A DNA stretch of 64,000 nt from positions 3,797,608-3,861,607 of the forward strand of contig NZ_CP151587.1 in NCBI RefSeq assembly GCF_038396845.1, in the 5' to 3' direction. The position numbers and the translations under genes are program-made. Below are positions 24,697-33,813 of this stretch, in pieces. This DNA is from Gymnodinialimonas sp. 57CJ19. GTDB lineage: Bacteria; Pseudomonadota; Alphaproteobacteria; Rhodobacterales; Rhodobacteraceae. How positions within the stretch are numbered: position 1 is the first letter of the stretch; each line of letters opens with the position of its first letter. The notes beneath the pieces are model-generated. The model worked only from the letters and a program-made list of their open reading frames with translations, was not told the origin of the DNA and made no database searches.

Positions 24697-25737
24697 TCAA
24701 CCCAAAGGCGATAACCGGGCCGAGGCGCGGCGGATCAATTCGCCCTCAATCTCAACCCTCGTGCCAGGCGTGCGCCCGGTTTCGATCTCTGCCAACAGCG
24801 TCCTGACTGCGGCCTCCACCATCCGGTTCACCGGCTGGCGCAATGTGGTGAGGTTATAGGACGGCCACGCCGCCATGGGCACGTCATCATAGCCGATGAT
24901 CGACACCTCACCGGGAACGTCCACGCCCATCTCGAAGCGCAACGTGTCCATCACGGCCAGCGCCATATGATCGTTCCCCACAAAGATCGCATCGGGGGGC
25001 TGCGCGCTTGCCATCATGGTCCGCGCTGCCTCCGCCGCGATTTCGCGCTTGAACATCCCGTCCGCTTCCGCGTGCACAGCGGCGCCACGAGCCTTCAAGG
25101 CCGCCACGAACCCATCGCGGCGGTCACGCCCGGTAGAGGCCCCCAGCCAGCCGGAAATCGTGGCGATCCGTCGGTGTCCCGCGTCCAGCAAGGCATCGGC
25201 CACCATTGCACCGCCGACACGATTGGCAGAGGTCACCGCGCTCAGCCCCGAGCCTTCGATGCCCCGGTTGAACAACAGAACCGGAAGGCCCGCGGCGCGG
25301 CAACGATCGGTCAGCTCTCCGCTCAAGTTGATCGAGGCGGTGATGATCCCATCCACCTGATAATCCATCAGATTTTGGACGACCTCATCCACCTCGTCCA
25401 CGTGATCCCGAGAGTTTCCAGCCAGAAAAATCAGGATATGATAGCCCTTTTCCTGCAAGGCCGCGCTCAGCTTTTCCAGCGCATCGGGGTAGAAGGGGTT
25501 GTCCAGATAGGCCACCACCAACCCGATGATCCTGGAGCGCCCGGTAATCAAGGAACGTGCCAAAACGTTGGGCCGATAGCCCAACGCATCCGCCGCCTCA
25601 TGCACCCGTGCGGCCATCTTTTTTGATACGCTGGCCCCGGGGGTGAACACCCGGCTGACCGCCGATTGGCTCACCCCGGCCCGCTGCGCCACGTCGGTCG
25701 AGGTGACCTTACCGGTGCCCCCGTTCTGCTCGGTCAT
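24697..25737 (-). CDS. LacI-family transcriptional regulator
   Basis: A 346-residue LacI/GalR regulator. The helix-turn-helix and hinge are at residues 10-60 (VTSTDVAQRAGVSQSAVSRV, then ADALGYRPNVLARSL). The periplasmic-binding-protein-like effector domain follows (GLVVAYLDNPFYPDALEKL; DAIFVGNDHMALAVMDTLR; VSIIGYDDVPMAAW). The ATG at 25737 overlaps the stop of the SDR gene. It most likely controls the SDR and HisD-like genes upstream of it. The frame extends upstream but only inside the SDR gene. Confidence 0.92.
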   Translation of the reverse strand: MTEQNGGTGKVTSTDVAQRAGVSQSAVSRVFTPGASVSKKMAARVHEAADALGYRPNVLARSLITGRSRIIGLVVAYLDNPFYPDALEKLSAALQEKGYHILIFLAGNSRDHVDEVDEVVQNLMDYQVDGIITASINLSGELTDRCRAAGLPVLLFNRGIEGSGLSAVTSANRVGGAMVADALLDAGHRRIATISGWLGASTGRDRRDGFVAALKARGAAVHAEADGMFKREIAAEAARTMMASAQPPDAIFVGNDHMALAVMDTLRFEMGVDVPGEVSIIGYDDVPMAAWPSYNLTTLRQPVNRMVEAAVRTLLAEIETGRTPGTRVEIEGELIRRASARLSPLG

Positions 25738-26489
25738 CCAGCGGTCCAACCGCCGTCCACCAGGATCGAGGTGCCGGTCACCATGGCGCTCGCCTCCGAT
25801 GCAAGGAACAGGACCGCGCCCATGATATCTTCCACTTCGGCCACGCGGGGCAGTTTGATCTTGCTCTCGATCCAGGCGCGCTTCTCCGGGTCGGCGAAAG
25901 TCGCCGCGGTCAGGGGGGTGCGGATGAACGTAGGACACAGCGTGTTGACGCGAATGTTGCGCGGCCCCCACTCAATCGCCATCGCCTTGGTAAACCCTTC
26001 AACCGCATGTTTCGTACCGCAATACACCGCCCTGTCGATGCCCCCCACATGGCCCATCTGGCTCGACACCTGAATGATCGACCCGCCCCCCTCCATCTTC
26101 GCTGCCGCCGCCTGGGCAAGGAAGTACGCCGCCCGCACGTTGACATTACTCACCGCATCGAAATCCTCCGGCGTCGTCTCCGTCGCCGCGCCGTGCCGCG
26201 CCAACCCGGCAGAGTTACACAGCACATCCAACCGCCCCATCCCCGCAACCACCGCGCCCATGGCGTCGATGTCCGTGATGTCCAGAACCACCCCCTCGGC
26301 CGAGAGCCCCGCTTCCGTCATCTCGGCCACAGCCCCATCCACCGCCGCTTGCCCGCGGGCGGCGATAATCACATGGGCCCCCGCCTCGGCCAAGGCCACA
26401 GCGCACCCAAGCCCAATCCCCCGCGAGCCCCCCGCAACAAGGGCCCGCTTTCCGGCAAGCGAGAACGACGGTGTCTGCGGCAATGTCAT
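25734..26489 (-). CDS. Short-chain dehydrogenase/reductase
   Basis: A 251-residue classical SDR. The NAD(P)-binding motif is GGSRGIGLGCAVALAEAG, NAG appears as CNSAGLARHG, and the catalytic Ser-Tyr-Lys are in IQVSSQMGHVGG and AVYCGTKHAVEG. The C-terminus is SILVDGGWTAG. The ATG at 26489 follows TTGGAGGTTTTAAG, a strong site. Coupled by ATGA to the LacI gene and downstream of the HisD-like gene, it probably acts in oxidation of the same alcohol or sugar-acid substrate. Confidence 0.92.
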   Translation of the reverse strand: MTLPQTPSFSLAGKRALVAGGSRGIGLGCAVALAEAGAHVIIAARGQAAVDGAVAEMTEAGLSAEGVVLDITDIDAMGAVVAGMGRLDVLCNSAGLARHGAATETTPEDFDAVSNVNVRAAYFLAQAAAAKMEGGGSIIQVSSQMGHVGGIDRAVYCGTKHAVEGFTKAMAIEWGPRNIRVNTLCPTFIRTPLTAATFADPEKRAWIESKIKLPRVAEVEDIMGAVLFLASEASAMVTGTSILVDGGWTAG

Positions 26490-26615
26490 CTTAAAACCTC
26501 CAAAAACCCTCAGCTCAACATGAGCTTATATCCAAGGAATTTCTCCCTTAGCCATGGGGCATTTGTCTACGCCCCCGGTGCCTCTCCCGCAACGTCCCCG
26601 CCGCTCGAACGCTCC

Positions 26616-26637
26616 TTCATCTTGGCCCATACAACTC
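26616..26637 (+). repeat. Dispersed 22-bp motif, copy 3
   Basis: TTCATCTTGGCCC followed by ATACAACTC, then CCGGGGG. Here it lies between two minus-strand genes yet keeps the top-strand orientation. Confidence 0.8.
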
Positions 26638-26645
26638 CGGGGGTA

Positions 26646-26682
26646 TGCGCATCCCTTGGATGCGCAAAGGGGGCTGGCCCCC
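26646..26682. repeat. Two adjacent hairpins behind motif copy 3
   Basis: TGCGCATCC-CTT-GGATGCGCA (26646-26666) and GGGGGC-TG-GCCCCC (26669-26682). They lie downstream of the HisD-like gene on its strand and could terminate or stabilise that transcript. Confidence 0.6.
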
Positions 26683-26720
26683 CAAAGCGCTCCGCCCGCC
26701 CCAATCACGGCGCCCGCGCA

Positions 26721-28043
26721 CTACTCGGCCGCGCGATACGGCGCCCCTTCTCCATAAGGCACATTCACCCCGCCATAGCGCCGGACCCGGATATTGCACT
26801 GCTCGGCGTGGCCCACGAAGCCCTCCAACATGCAGAGCCTTGACCCATATTCCCCCATCAACGTCGCAGCCTCATCGCTCACAATCCTCTGGTAAGAATG
26901 CGTCTTCAGAAACTTCCCGACCCATAAGCCGCCCGTATAGCGCCCCGCCTTCTTCGTCGGCAGCGTGTGGTTGGTGCCAATAACCTTGTCCCCATTCGCC
27001 ACATTGGTGCGCGGCCCCAGAAAAAGCGCCCCATAGCTGGTCATATTCTCCAAAAACCAATCATCCCGGTCCGTCATCACCTGAATATGCTCCGAGGCGA
27101 TCTCCTCGGACACGGCCAACATCTCGTCATAGCTGTCGCACAGGATCACTTCGCCGTATTCCTCCCAACTCACCCGCGCCGTCTCTGCCGTCGGCAGGAT
27201 TTGCAGTATCCGCGCGATCTCCGCCAATGTCGCCTCTGCCAAGGCACGAGAGTTGGTGATCAACACCGCCGGAGAGTTATATCCATGTTCCGCCTGCCCC
27301 AGCAGGTCCGTGGCGCATAATTCCGCATCCACCGTGTCATCGGCGATCACGCAAGTCTCCGTCGGCCCGGCAAACAGATCGATGCCCACACGTCCAAACA
27401 ACTGCCGCTTGGCCTCCGCCACAAAAGCGTTGCCCGGCCCCACAAGCATATCGACCGCCTCCACGCTCTGGGTTCCCAAGGCCATCGCCCCAACAGCTTG
27501 CACACCCCCAAGCACCAGAATCTCGTCCGCGCCGCCTTCCTGCATCGCCGCCACGATCGCCGGATGCGGCGCGCCGTTGACCGGCGGGGCCGAGGCCACG
27601 ATCCGCTTCACCCCGGCAACCTTGGCCGTCAGCACCGACATATGCGCCGAGGCCACCATCGGGAACTTGCCCCCCGGCACATAGCACCCGACCGAGTTCA
27701 CGGGGATATTCTTATGGCCAAGGATCACCCCCGGCATCGTCTCCACCTCTATATCGGTCATCGAGGCCCGCTGCGCCTCGGCAAAGCGCCGGATTTGTTT
27801 CTGTGCGAAGCGGATGTCTGCCATCTCCCGGCTCGACACCTTCTGCATCGCCGCTTCAATCTCCGATGTACTCAGCCGAAACGCCTCCGGCTCATAGCCG
27901 TCGAACTTGGCCGATAAATCGCGCACCGCCGCGTCGCCTCGGGCCTCGATATCCGCCAATATCCCCTCCACGGTGCCACGCACCTTGGCGTCGTCATCTG
28001 CCCGCTCCTGCGCAGGCTTTCCACGCTTTAGATATTCGGCCAT
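26721..28043 (-). CDS. HisD-family alcohol dehydrogenase (HpsN-like), not biosynthetic HisD by context
   Basis: A 440-residue zinc dehydrogenase of the histidinol dehydrogenase family. Zinc-ligand and catalytic positions are kept: [31 protein letters not shown], and a late His in FVGHAEQCN. It has the motifs of HisD homologues recruited to catabolism (HpsN, which oxidises dihydroxypropanesulfonate). Neighbours are a LacI regulator and an SDR, with no his genes, which argues against histidine synthesis. The ATG at 28043 follows GGGAGGG. The substrate is unknown; a sulfonated or sugar-derived polyol is a reasonable guess. Confidence 0.85.
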   Translation of the reverse strand: MAEYLKRGKPAQERADDDAKVRGTVEGILADIEARGDAAVRDLSAKFDGYEPEAFRLSTSEIEAAMQKVSSREMADIRFAQKQIRRFAEAQRASMTDIEVETMPGVILGHKNIPVNSVGCYVPGGKFPMVASAHMSVLTAKVAGVKRIVASAPPVNGAPHPAIVAAMQEGGADEILVLGGVQAVGAMALGTQSVEAVDMLVGPGNAFVAEAKRQLFGRVGIDLFAGPTETCVIADDTVDAELCATDLLGQAEHGYNSPAVLITNSRALAEATLAEIARILQILPTAETARVSWEEYGEVILCDSYDEMLAVSEEIASEHIQVMTDRDDWFLENMTSYGALFLGPRTNVANGDKVIGTNHTLPTKKAGRYTGGLWVGKFLKTHSYQRIVSDEAATLMGEYGSRLCMLEGFVGHAEQCNIRVRRYGGVNVPYGEGAPYRAAE

Positions 28044-28287
28044 CTGGCATCCCTCCCCTGTCATTCCCCCCAAGGATACAAACGCCGCGCCCTGCTTCAA
28101 GACGATTCTGCATACGAATGCAAAGAATGCCAAATCGCCTCCAAGCCAACGCGCCACACCCACGCTTCCTTGTTCGAAAAATATCCTCGGGGGATTTGAA
28201 AGGGGGCAGACAGCCCCCTTCACGGGGGTGTGGGGGCAGCGCCCCCACGCGGTCGGCGGCAAAGCCGCCGAACCCCCGAGCTATCGG
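28044..28287. other. Promoter and hairpin region between the HisD-like and hydrolase genes
   Basis: Three consecutive perfect stems lie at 28200-28220 (AAGGGGGC arms), 28230-28248 (GTGGGGGC arms) and 28254-28270 (CGGCGGC arms), just after the end of the minus-strand hydrolase gene and probably ending its transcript. A degenerate dispersed motif (CTTGTTCG then AAATATCC) precedes them at about 28167. Nearer the HisD-like gene, TGCAT-ACGA-ATGCA (about 28109-28122) is an inverted repeat and possible operator. Confidence 0.55.
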
Positions 28288-29271
28288 TCAATACAACGTC
28301 TCGCGCAGCCACGCCGTCACGTCTTCCACCACCCGATCCGTCAGGGCCGGGCTCAGGATATCGCCCGCAATCACATGGTGGACCGGGTCGCCCCCCTGTT
28401 CCGGCACAGCCACGGGAACCAACGTCACCTCCCCACCCCAACCTTGGGCGAATGCCCGCAGCGCCGGGGCCGAAATCACCTGATCCGTATCAGCAAACAT
28501 AAATAGCGCGGGCGTCCTCACGCTGCTGTAATCCCTCGCCCTTGTCTCCCTCAGCAAGGTGCCAAGGGTCACTGTCGCCTCTGTGGGATAGGCCGTCGTC
28601 CAATAGGCTTCGTGGTTCTCATTCACCGCCTCAAAAGACCGTTCTGCCCCGGCAATCCATGGCCCCCAGACCCTTGCCAGCGGTAATTCCAACAACGCTC
28701 CCGCCGGATTGGCCAACTCGTAATTCGCCGAGATCAGCACCATCGCCGCCACGTCCTGTGCCATTTCCGTGTCGCTGGCAGCCCAGGACGCCAAGGTCGC
28801 CCCGGTAGAGGTTCCAATCACCACAACCCGGTCGCCAATGCCCCGTGCCAATCGCAACATCGCCACGGTCTCGTCCAGCCAATCCCCGGCGCGGGGTTCC
28901 GCCAGCGCCACCCCGGACCTGCCGTGGCCGGGCAGCCTTGCAAAGATCAGGTTCGCCCCCAACGCCTCGGCTACCCGGTCAGGCACCGGGCGGATTTCCT
29001 CCGATGTGGCCGAGAACCCGTGCAGATACAGCACCACAACATCGCTTTGCGCACCCGGTTCCGTCGCCCAGACAATCCGCGCCTCTGTGCCTTCGGTGAT
29101 GTCATCAAACCGGGCTTCCCGCGCCGCGAGCCAGCCATCGGGATCGTCCAGATCGGGTGCCTCGACGGCTCCACGCTGGACCTGCTCCACCGGCCCAAGA
29201 TACAGGAAGGCGACCATCACAATCGCCACCAGCACGATGATCCGCACCAAGCCCCGGATCATCCTAGCCAT
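28288..29271 (-). CDS. Membrane-anchored alpha/beta hydrolase
   Basis: A 327-residue protein. An N-terminal hydrophobic segment (about residues 5-25) anchors it. The hydrolase domain has the oxyanion region YLHGFSATSEE, LPGHGRSG, the nucleophile elbow VIGTSTGATLASW (Ser), and probable acid FADTDQVIS with a late histidine in DPVHHVIAG. The ATG at 29271 overlaps the end of the upstream hydrolase gene and follows GGAGG at normal spacing; an ATG at 29262 is a weaker alternative. Likely an esterase or lipase facing the periplasm. Substrate unknown. Confidence 0.87.
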   Translation of the reverse strand: MARMIRGLVRIIVLVAIVMVAFLYLGPVEQVQRGAVEAPDLDDPDGWLAAREARFDDITEGTEARIVWATEPGAQSDVVVLYLHGFSATSEEIRPVPDRVAEALGANLIFARLPGHGRSGVALAEPRAGDWLDETVAMLRLARGIGDRVVVIGTSTGATLASWAASDTEMAQDVAAMVLISANYELANPAGALLELPLARVWGPWIAGAERSFEAVNENHEAYWTTAYPTEATVTLGTLLRETRARDYSSVRTPALFMFADTDQVISAPALRAFAQGWGGEVTLVPVAVPEQGGDPVHHVIAGDILSPALTDRVVEDVTAWLRETLY

Positions 29272-30013
29272 GGGCCAGGACCTCCTCCACAGACCGCGTG
29301 ATCGTGTCCAGACAGGCAGGGTCCGAGAACCGGTGATCGGCATTTTTCACCAGTTCCAACCGCACATCCGGCCCCTCGATATGGTCCAGCACCCCAAGGG
29401 CCACATCCATCGTCACATCCACATCCGCTGTGCCCTGCAACATCCGAACCGGCACGTCGATGCGCAACGGCTCGGTCAAGACCAGATGATCCCGCCCGTC
29501 CTCGATCAACCGCTTGGTAATGATCATCGGCTCGCCGTATTCCGAAGGCAGCGCAACCTGCCCCTCCTCCATCAAGGCCTTGCGTTTTTCCTCGTCCCAT
29601 ACCTTCCAATAGCCGTTCTCGGTGAAATCGGGCGCGGCCGCGACGGTCACAAGCCCCGCCACCCGGTCGGGCCGGTGCTTGGCCATCAACAGGCTGATCC
29701 AGCCGCCCATGCTGGAGCCCACAATCACCTGCGGCCCTTCGGTCAGCGCATCAATCGCCGCCATGGCATCCTCGGCCCAATCACCAATGCACCCTTCGGT
29801 AAACTGCCCCGAGCTCGCCCCGTGGCCCGAGTAATCGAACCGCAAGAACTCCCGTCCAGACCGCCGCGCCCAAGCCTCCAGATGCATCGCCTTGGACCCG
29901 GTCATATCCGAGCGCAGACCGCCCAGAAACACCACGCCCGTCCGGCGGCCCGAGAATTTGTGATAGGCAAGACGGCGTCCCGCGTCGGTCTCTAGATACT
30001 GCATCTCGGCCAA
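29264..30013 (-). CDS. Alpha/beta hydrolase (ABHD10-like)
   Basis: A 249-residue soluble hydrolase. Typical segments are VVFLGGLRSDMTGSKA, DYSGHGASSG, the nucleophile elbow VGSSMGGWISL, and a terminal histidine in KNADHRFSD. The pattern resembles the ABHD10 acyl-protein thioesterase / esterase group. I use a TTG start at 30013 because GGAGGG lies 7 bp before it, whereas the ATG at 30004 would be 16 bp away. The downstream hydrolase overlaps its last codons, so the two are co-translated. Confidence 0.87.
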   Translation of the reverse strand: MAEMQYLETDAGRRLAYHKFSGRRTGVVFLGGLRSDMTGSKAMHLEAWARRSGREFLRFDYSGHGASSGQFTEGCIGDWAEDAMAAIDALTEGPQVIVGSSMGGWISLLMAKHRPDRVAGLVTVAAAPDFTENGYWKVWDEEKRKALMEEGQVALPSEYGEPMIITKRLIEDGRDHLVLTEPLRIDVPVRMLQGTADVDVTMDVALGVLDHIEGPDVRLELVKNADHRFSDPACLDTITRSVEEVLAHG

Positions 30014-30050
30014 GGATTATCCCTCCGGTTCTGGCGCTGATTTTCGGCGC

Positions 30051-30167
30051 TTAATTTCTCGCGCAGACCCTGCCCCGCCGGGCCCGTTTCCGCAATCCCG
30101 CCCGTCCCCCATGGGCGGAGCATTGCCAAACTCCCGTGGCCATCAAATCATCGGCCAGCCTGTCCAT
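30051..30167 (-). CDS. Candidate 38-residue small protein
   Basis: The ATG at 30167 is preceded by AGGAGGGG and encodes MDRLADDLMATGVWQCSA, then a basic Arg/Gly-rich tail, before TAA at 30051. It sits 37 bp upstream of the hydrolase gene on the same strand. The first 17 residues look like protein; the tail may be out of frame. The function is unknown and it may be a fragment. Confidence 0.35.
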   Translation of the reverse strand: MDRLADDLMATGVWQCSAHGGRAGLRKRARRGRVCARN

Positions 30168-30556
30168 GGCCCCTCCTGAAAACGCTCAGCGACCCGGCCC
30201 GCCGCACCTGCCTCATCCCTTCGCGTTCTCCCATGGCCGGTCCCCCTCCCCGATCTGAAACCTCAATCCCCCACGGCCCACTTCGACGTCATGAACCACA
30301 TCCAACTAGCGCGGTTCTCCCTTCGCGCCCTCACCGCCCTGCCCTTGCAAGAAACGCGCGACCGTCGCCCCCCCAAGGGCGGTGTTCCCAAGCAGCGTTA
30401 CCCCGCCCGCTCCTTCATCTTGGCCAATACAACTCAATCCAGCCCCCTCGCCGCGCGTAGCCGTTGACATTTCCCACCCCCGCCGCGAAAACGCGGCCAC
30501 ATACATACCCGCAACCGGGCGTTTCGTAGGCGCCAAACTGACGAGGAGCCGGAAAA
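30168..30556. other. Leader region of thrS
   Basis: About 390 bp without a convincing gene. It is C-rich and contains dispersed-motif copy 4 (30414-30435) and, directly before thrS, the ribosome binding site GAGGAGCC. No leader peptide or riboswitch-like fold was recognised. Confidence 0.5.
30414..30435 (+). repeat. Dispersed 22-bp motif, copy 4
   Basis: TTCATCTTGGCC followed by AATACAACTC. It is preceded by GCTCC, as in copies 3 and (nearly) 6. It lies between divergent genes, in top-strand orientation. Confidence 0.8.
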
Positions 30557-32503
30557 ATGGCCCAAATCTCCCTCACTTTCCCCGATGGCAACGCGCGTGA
30601 CTTTGACGCTGGCATTACCCCCGCCGAAGTCGCCTCCAGCATCTCTTCATCTCTGGGCAAGAAAGCCATCTCTGCCACGGTCAACGGCGAACACCATGAC
30701 CTCCAGTGGCCGATTGAGGCCGACGCCACCGTGGCCATCCACACCCTCAAAGACGACGCTCAAGCGCTCGAGCTGATCCGCCACGACTGCGCCCACATCA
30801 TGGCCCGCGCGGTGCAGGAACTGTGGCCCGATGTCAAAGTCACCATCGGCCCCGTGCGTGACAACGGTTGGTTCTACGACTTTGACCGGGAAGAGCCTTT
30901 CACCCCCGATGACCTCGGCGCGATCGAGGCGAAGATGAAGGAAATCATCAACGCCCGTGACGCCGTTCGCACCGAAGTCTGGGACCGCGACCGGGTCCGC
31001 GCCCATTACGAATCCACCGACGAGCCTTACAAAGTCGAACTCCTCGACCGCATCCCCGGGGATGAGCCGATCCGCATGTATTGGCACGGCGAATGGATGG
31101 ACCTCTGCCGGGGTCCGCACCTGCAACACACGGGCCAGGTGCCCGCCGATGCATTCAAACTCATGTCCGTGGCTGCCGCCTATTGGCTTGGCGACAACAC
31201 CCGCCCGATGTTGCAACGCATCTACGGCGTGGCGTTCAAAAACCGGGACGACCTCAAGAAACACCTGAACTTCCTGGAGGAAGCTGCCAAGCGCGATCAC
31301 CGTCGCCTGGGCCGGGAAATGGACCTGTTCCACATGCAGGAAGAAGCGCCCGGGCAGGTTTTCTGGCACCCCAACGGCTGGACCGTCTACACCGAGCTGC
31401 AAGACTACATGCGCCGCAAGCAACGCGCCGGCGGCTACGTCGAGGTCAACACCCCCCAACTGGTGAACCGCAAACTGTGGGAGGACTCCGGCCATTGGGA
31501 CAAATACCAGGAGAACATGTTCATCGTCGAAGTGGACGAGGATCACGCCCGTGAAAAGGCGGTCAACGCCCTTAAGCCAATGAACTGTCCCTGCCACGTT
31601 CAGATTTTCAACCAGGGCCAGAAGTCTTACCGGGATTTGCCCCTGCGTATGGCTGAATTCGGCTCTTGCGCGCGGTATGAGCCTTCGGGTGCGTTGCACG
31701 GCATCATGCGGGTGCGCGGCTTTACCCAAGACGATGGCCACATCTTCTGCCGCGAAGATCAGATCGAGGAAGAAACCAAGGTCTATATCGACTATCTGAC
31801 CTCGATTTACCAAGATTTGGGCTTCCCCGAATTCCGGGTCAAATTCTCCACCCGCCCCGAGGTCCGCTCGGGCAGCGATGAGATCTGGGACAAGGCCGAA
31901 GACGCGCTTTTGCGCGCCACCCGTGCCGCCGGGATCGAGCCAGAGATGAACCCCGGCGAAGGCGCCTTCTACGGCCCCAAGCTGGAGTTCGTCCTGACCG
32001 ACGCCATTGGCCGCGATTGGCAATGTGGCACCCATCAGGTGGATTTCGTCCTGCCCGAACGGCTCGACGCGACCTTCATCGCCGAGGATGGTGCCAAGCA
32101 TCGCCCCGTCATGTTGCACCGGGCTTGTCTTGGCAGCTTTGAGCGGTTCATCGGCATCTTGATCGAGGAACACTCGGGCAAGCTGCCGTTCTGGCTGACA
32201 CCGCGTCAGGTCGTTGTGGCCTCTATCGTGTCCGACGCCGATGATTTCGTTCACGACACCGTCGCAGCCCTGCGTGCCGCCGGGGTCCGGGCCGAGGCCG
32301 ATATCCGCAACGAGAAGATCAACTTCAAGGTGCGCGAGCATTCCGTGGGCAAAGTGCCCGTGATCCTTGCCGTGGGCCGGCAGGAGGTTGAGAACCGCAC
32401 CGTGACCCTGCGCCGACTGGGCGAGAAACAGACGCAGGTCGTGCCTTTGGCAGAAGTGATCGACAGCCTCTCAGCCGAGGCCGTCGCACCAGATTTGCGT
32501 TAG
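30557..32503 (+). CDS. thrS: Threonyl-tRNA synthetase
   Basis: A 648-residue full-length ThrRS. Domains in order are TGS (1-62, [13 protein letters not shown]), the editing domain with [10 protein letters not shown] and [10 protein letters not shown], the class II catalytic core (zinc cysteine in [10 protein letters not shown]; motif 2 with [20 protein letters not shown]; motif 3 near [15 protein letters not shown]), and a C-terminal anticodon-binding domain. It charges tRNA-Thr in the cytoplasm. The ATG follows GAGGAGCC. It is separated from the genes on both sides and probably transcribed alone. Confidence 0.97.
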   Translation: MAQISLTFPDGNARDFDAGITPAEVASSISSSLGKKAISATVNGEHHDLQWPIEADATVAIHTLKDDAQALELIRHDCAHIMARAVQELWPDVKVTIGPVRDNGWFYDFDREEPFTPDDLGAIEAKMKEIINARDAVRTEVWDRDRVRAHYESTDEPYKVELLDRIPGDEPIRMYWHGEWMDLCRGPHLQHTGQVPADAFKLMSVAAAYWLGDNTRPMLQRIYGVAFKNRDDLKKHLNFLEEAAKRDHRRLGREMDLFHMQEEAPGQVFWHPNGWTVYTELQDYMRRKQRAGGYVEVNTPQLVNRKLWEDSGHWDKYQENMFIVEVDEDHAREKAVNALKPMNCPCHVQIFNQGQKSYRDLPLRMAEFGSCARYEPSGALHGIMRVRGFTQDDGHIFCREDQIEEETKVYIDYLTSIYQDLGFPEFRVKFSTRPEVRSGSDEIWDKAEDALLRATRAAGIEPEMNPGEGAFYGPKLEFVLTDAIGRDWQCGTHQVDFVLPERLDATFIAEDGAKHRPVMLHRACLGSFERFIGILIEEHSGKLPFWLTPRQVVVASIVSDADDFVHDTVAALRAAGVRAEADIRNEKINFKVREHSVGKVPVILAVGRQEVENRTVTLRRLGEKQTQVVPLAEVIDSLSAEAVAPDLR

Positions 32504-32657
32504 TTTGTTGACGCCGCGCGCCTTGTGTTGGCGCGCGGCATTAACGTTCGGTTAACCTACAATCGCACTTTCGCCACATTTCGGCCCCCCTTCCGTCCCA
32601 CCTTGTCCGGTATACAGCTTTCGACGCCGGAGAACCGGCGCAAGGTAGGTTTCGAGT

Positions 32658-33254
32658 ATGCAATTAACTAACCAACTTTCGCACTCAGCAGAGCTGTGTC
32701 TGGACGAGAGATCGGAAGCCTCAGAACCGGTCCAGGTGCCGACGCTTCCCAAACAGGCTTTCGCCGCACAGACCCCCGTCCAAACCGAGCAAGGCTTTCA
32801 GGCGCTAAGCGAATTGTCCGTTGGGCAACTGGTCTTGACCCGTCTTGGCACGTTGGAGCCGATCACCAAAATCGAGCATTTCCACTTCACGAAGCGCCAG
32901 CTTCACGACATGCCCGACGCCGCGCCGGTGCGCTTTGACCCCGATGCGCTGCCCTCCATGACCGCGACATCGGCCGTTCTCCTCTCAGCTGATTGTCCGG
33001 TTTCGTGGACGGAAGACCCCAACAGCCTGACCCGGTTTCCCGCCAAAGCGTTTTGCGATGGTGGCATGATCCGCCGGGTGATCCCGGAAGAAGGCATCCA
33101 CTTCATCCGTCTGCACCTGCCCTCTACGCAACAAATCTGTGCGGGCGGTATTTGGGTGGAATTGGATGTCGACGGCACCACCGATGAGGCCCGCGATGTG
33201 CAGGTGCCGCAGTTGGTTCAGGACATCCGTATTTTCCGGCCTATCCCGGCCTAG
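32658..33254 (+). CDS. Hint-domain-like (hedgehog/intein) protein, degenerate
   Basis: A 198-residue protein. Residues 35-65 (TPVQTEQGFQALSELSVGQLVLTRLG) match the start of bacterial Hint_2 domains, which normally read GTxVxTxxG followed by LxxGDxVxTxD. The catalytic cysteine expected just before the first strand is absent (QAFAAQTPVQT). Later segments (VLLSADCPVSW, FCDGGMIRRV, FIRLHLPS) fit the rest of that fold. Roseobacters often have Hint proteins on large secreted polypeptides; this one stands alone and lacks a signal peptide. It may be inactive for self-processing. Confidence 0.65.
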   Translation: MQLTNQLSHSAELCLDERSEASEPVQVPTLPKQAFAAQTPVQTEQGFQALSELSVGQLVLTRLGTLEPITKIEHFHFTKRQLHDMPDAAPVRFDPDALPSMTATSAVLLSADCPVSWTEDPNSLTRFPAKAFCDGGMIRRVIPEEGIHFIRLHLPSTQQICAGGIWVELDVDGTTDEARDVQVPQLVQDIRIFRPIPA

Positions 33255-33352
33255 CCGCGTCGGCCGCCGTATCTCTGCAATCTGGGGCAGGACGGCGGAC
33301 ACGAAGCGGCCGGAACCGCAGTGGCATTCTGCCCGCGGCACCTGGCGATCGC

Positions 33353-33721
33353 CTAGAAGTGGGCGCGTTCTTCGTCCGGACGCCCTGCGGCGATCGCCAG
33401 AACCCCACCCAGACCACACATGGCAATAGGGAACATGGTAAAGACGCCGAACCCGAAGCCATAAAGCATCCCCGCAGCGGCCAGCAGCATCAACACGCCG
33501 CCCCAAAGCGCCCGCGCCTTGGCCATGGCCCCGCCGGCAATCGCCAGAAGCGGCGACACGAACGCCATCGTGCGGTAAAGCTGTGGGTTATCAACCTGAT
33601 ACGCAAGGTCCGGGATTTCCCCAAACCAATCAATGAACACCGTGTAGCCGTAGACAAAGAAGCCCACGATCATGGCGAGAACGCCGCCAATCAATCCAAG
33701 AACAAGGGCCGCGTTGCGCAT
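33353..33721 (-). CDS. Four-helix inner-membrane protein of unknown function
   Basis: A 122-residue protein with four hydrophobic segments (starting near residues 5, 50, 70 and 95), resembling small DUF4064-type proteins. The loop after helix 1 is acidic and aromatic (WFGEIPDLAYQV). The ATG at 33721 follows GGAGA. It is convergent with the Hint-like gene and downstream of the ArsC-like gene. Role unknown. Confidence 0.8.
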   Translation of the reverse strand: MRNAALVLGLIGGVLAMIVGFFVYGYTVFIDWFGEIPDLAYQVDNPQLYRTMAFVSPLLAIAGGAMAKARALWGGVLMLLAAAGMLYGFGFGVFTMFPIAMCGLGGVLAIAAGRPDEERAHF

Positions 33722-33813
33722 TTAGGTGTCTCCGTCATTGTTGCGTTGGATATCAGATGGGGCCACGGAGGCCGTGTCAGCAGGGTGAAACACGGCGTCC
33801 GTTTCCCCCCTGC

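Noticed and set aside
26721..28043. Biosynthetic histidinol dehydrogenase
   Set aside because: No his genes nearby and the neighbours are a LacI regulator and an SDR; assigned to the catabolic HisD-like group instead.
30647..32341. Minus-strand 564-codon frame
   Set aside because: Antisense to thrS.
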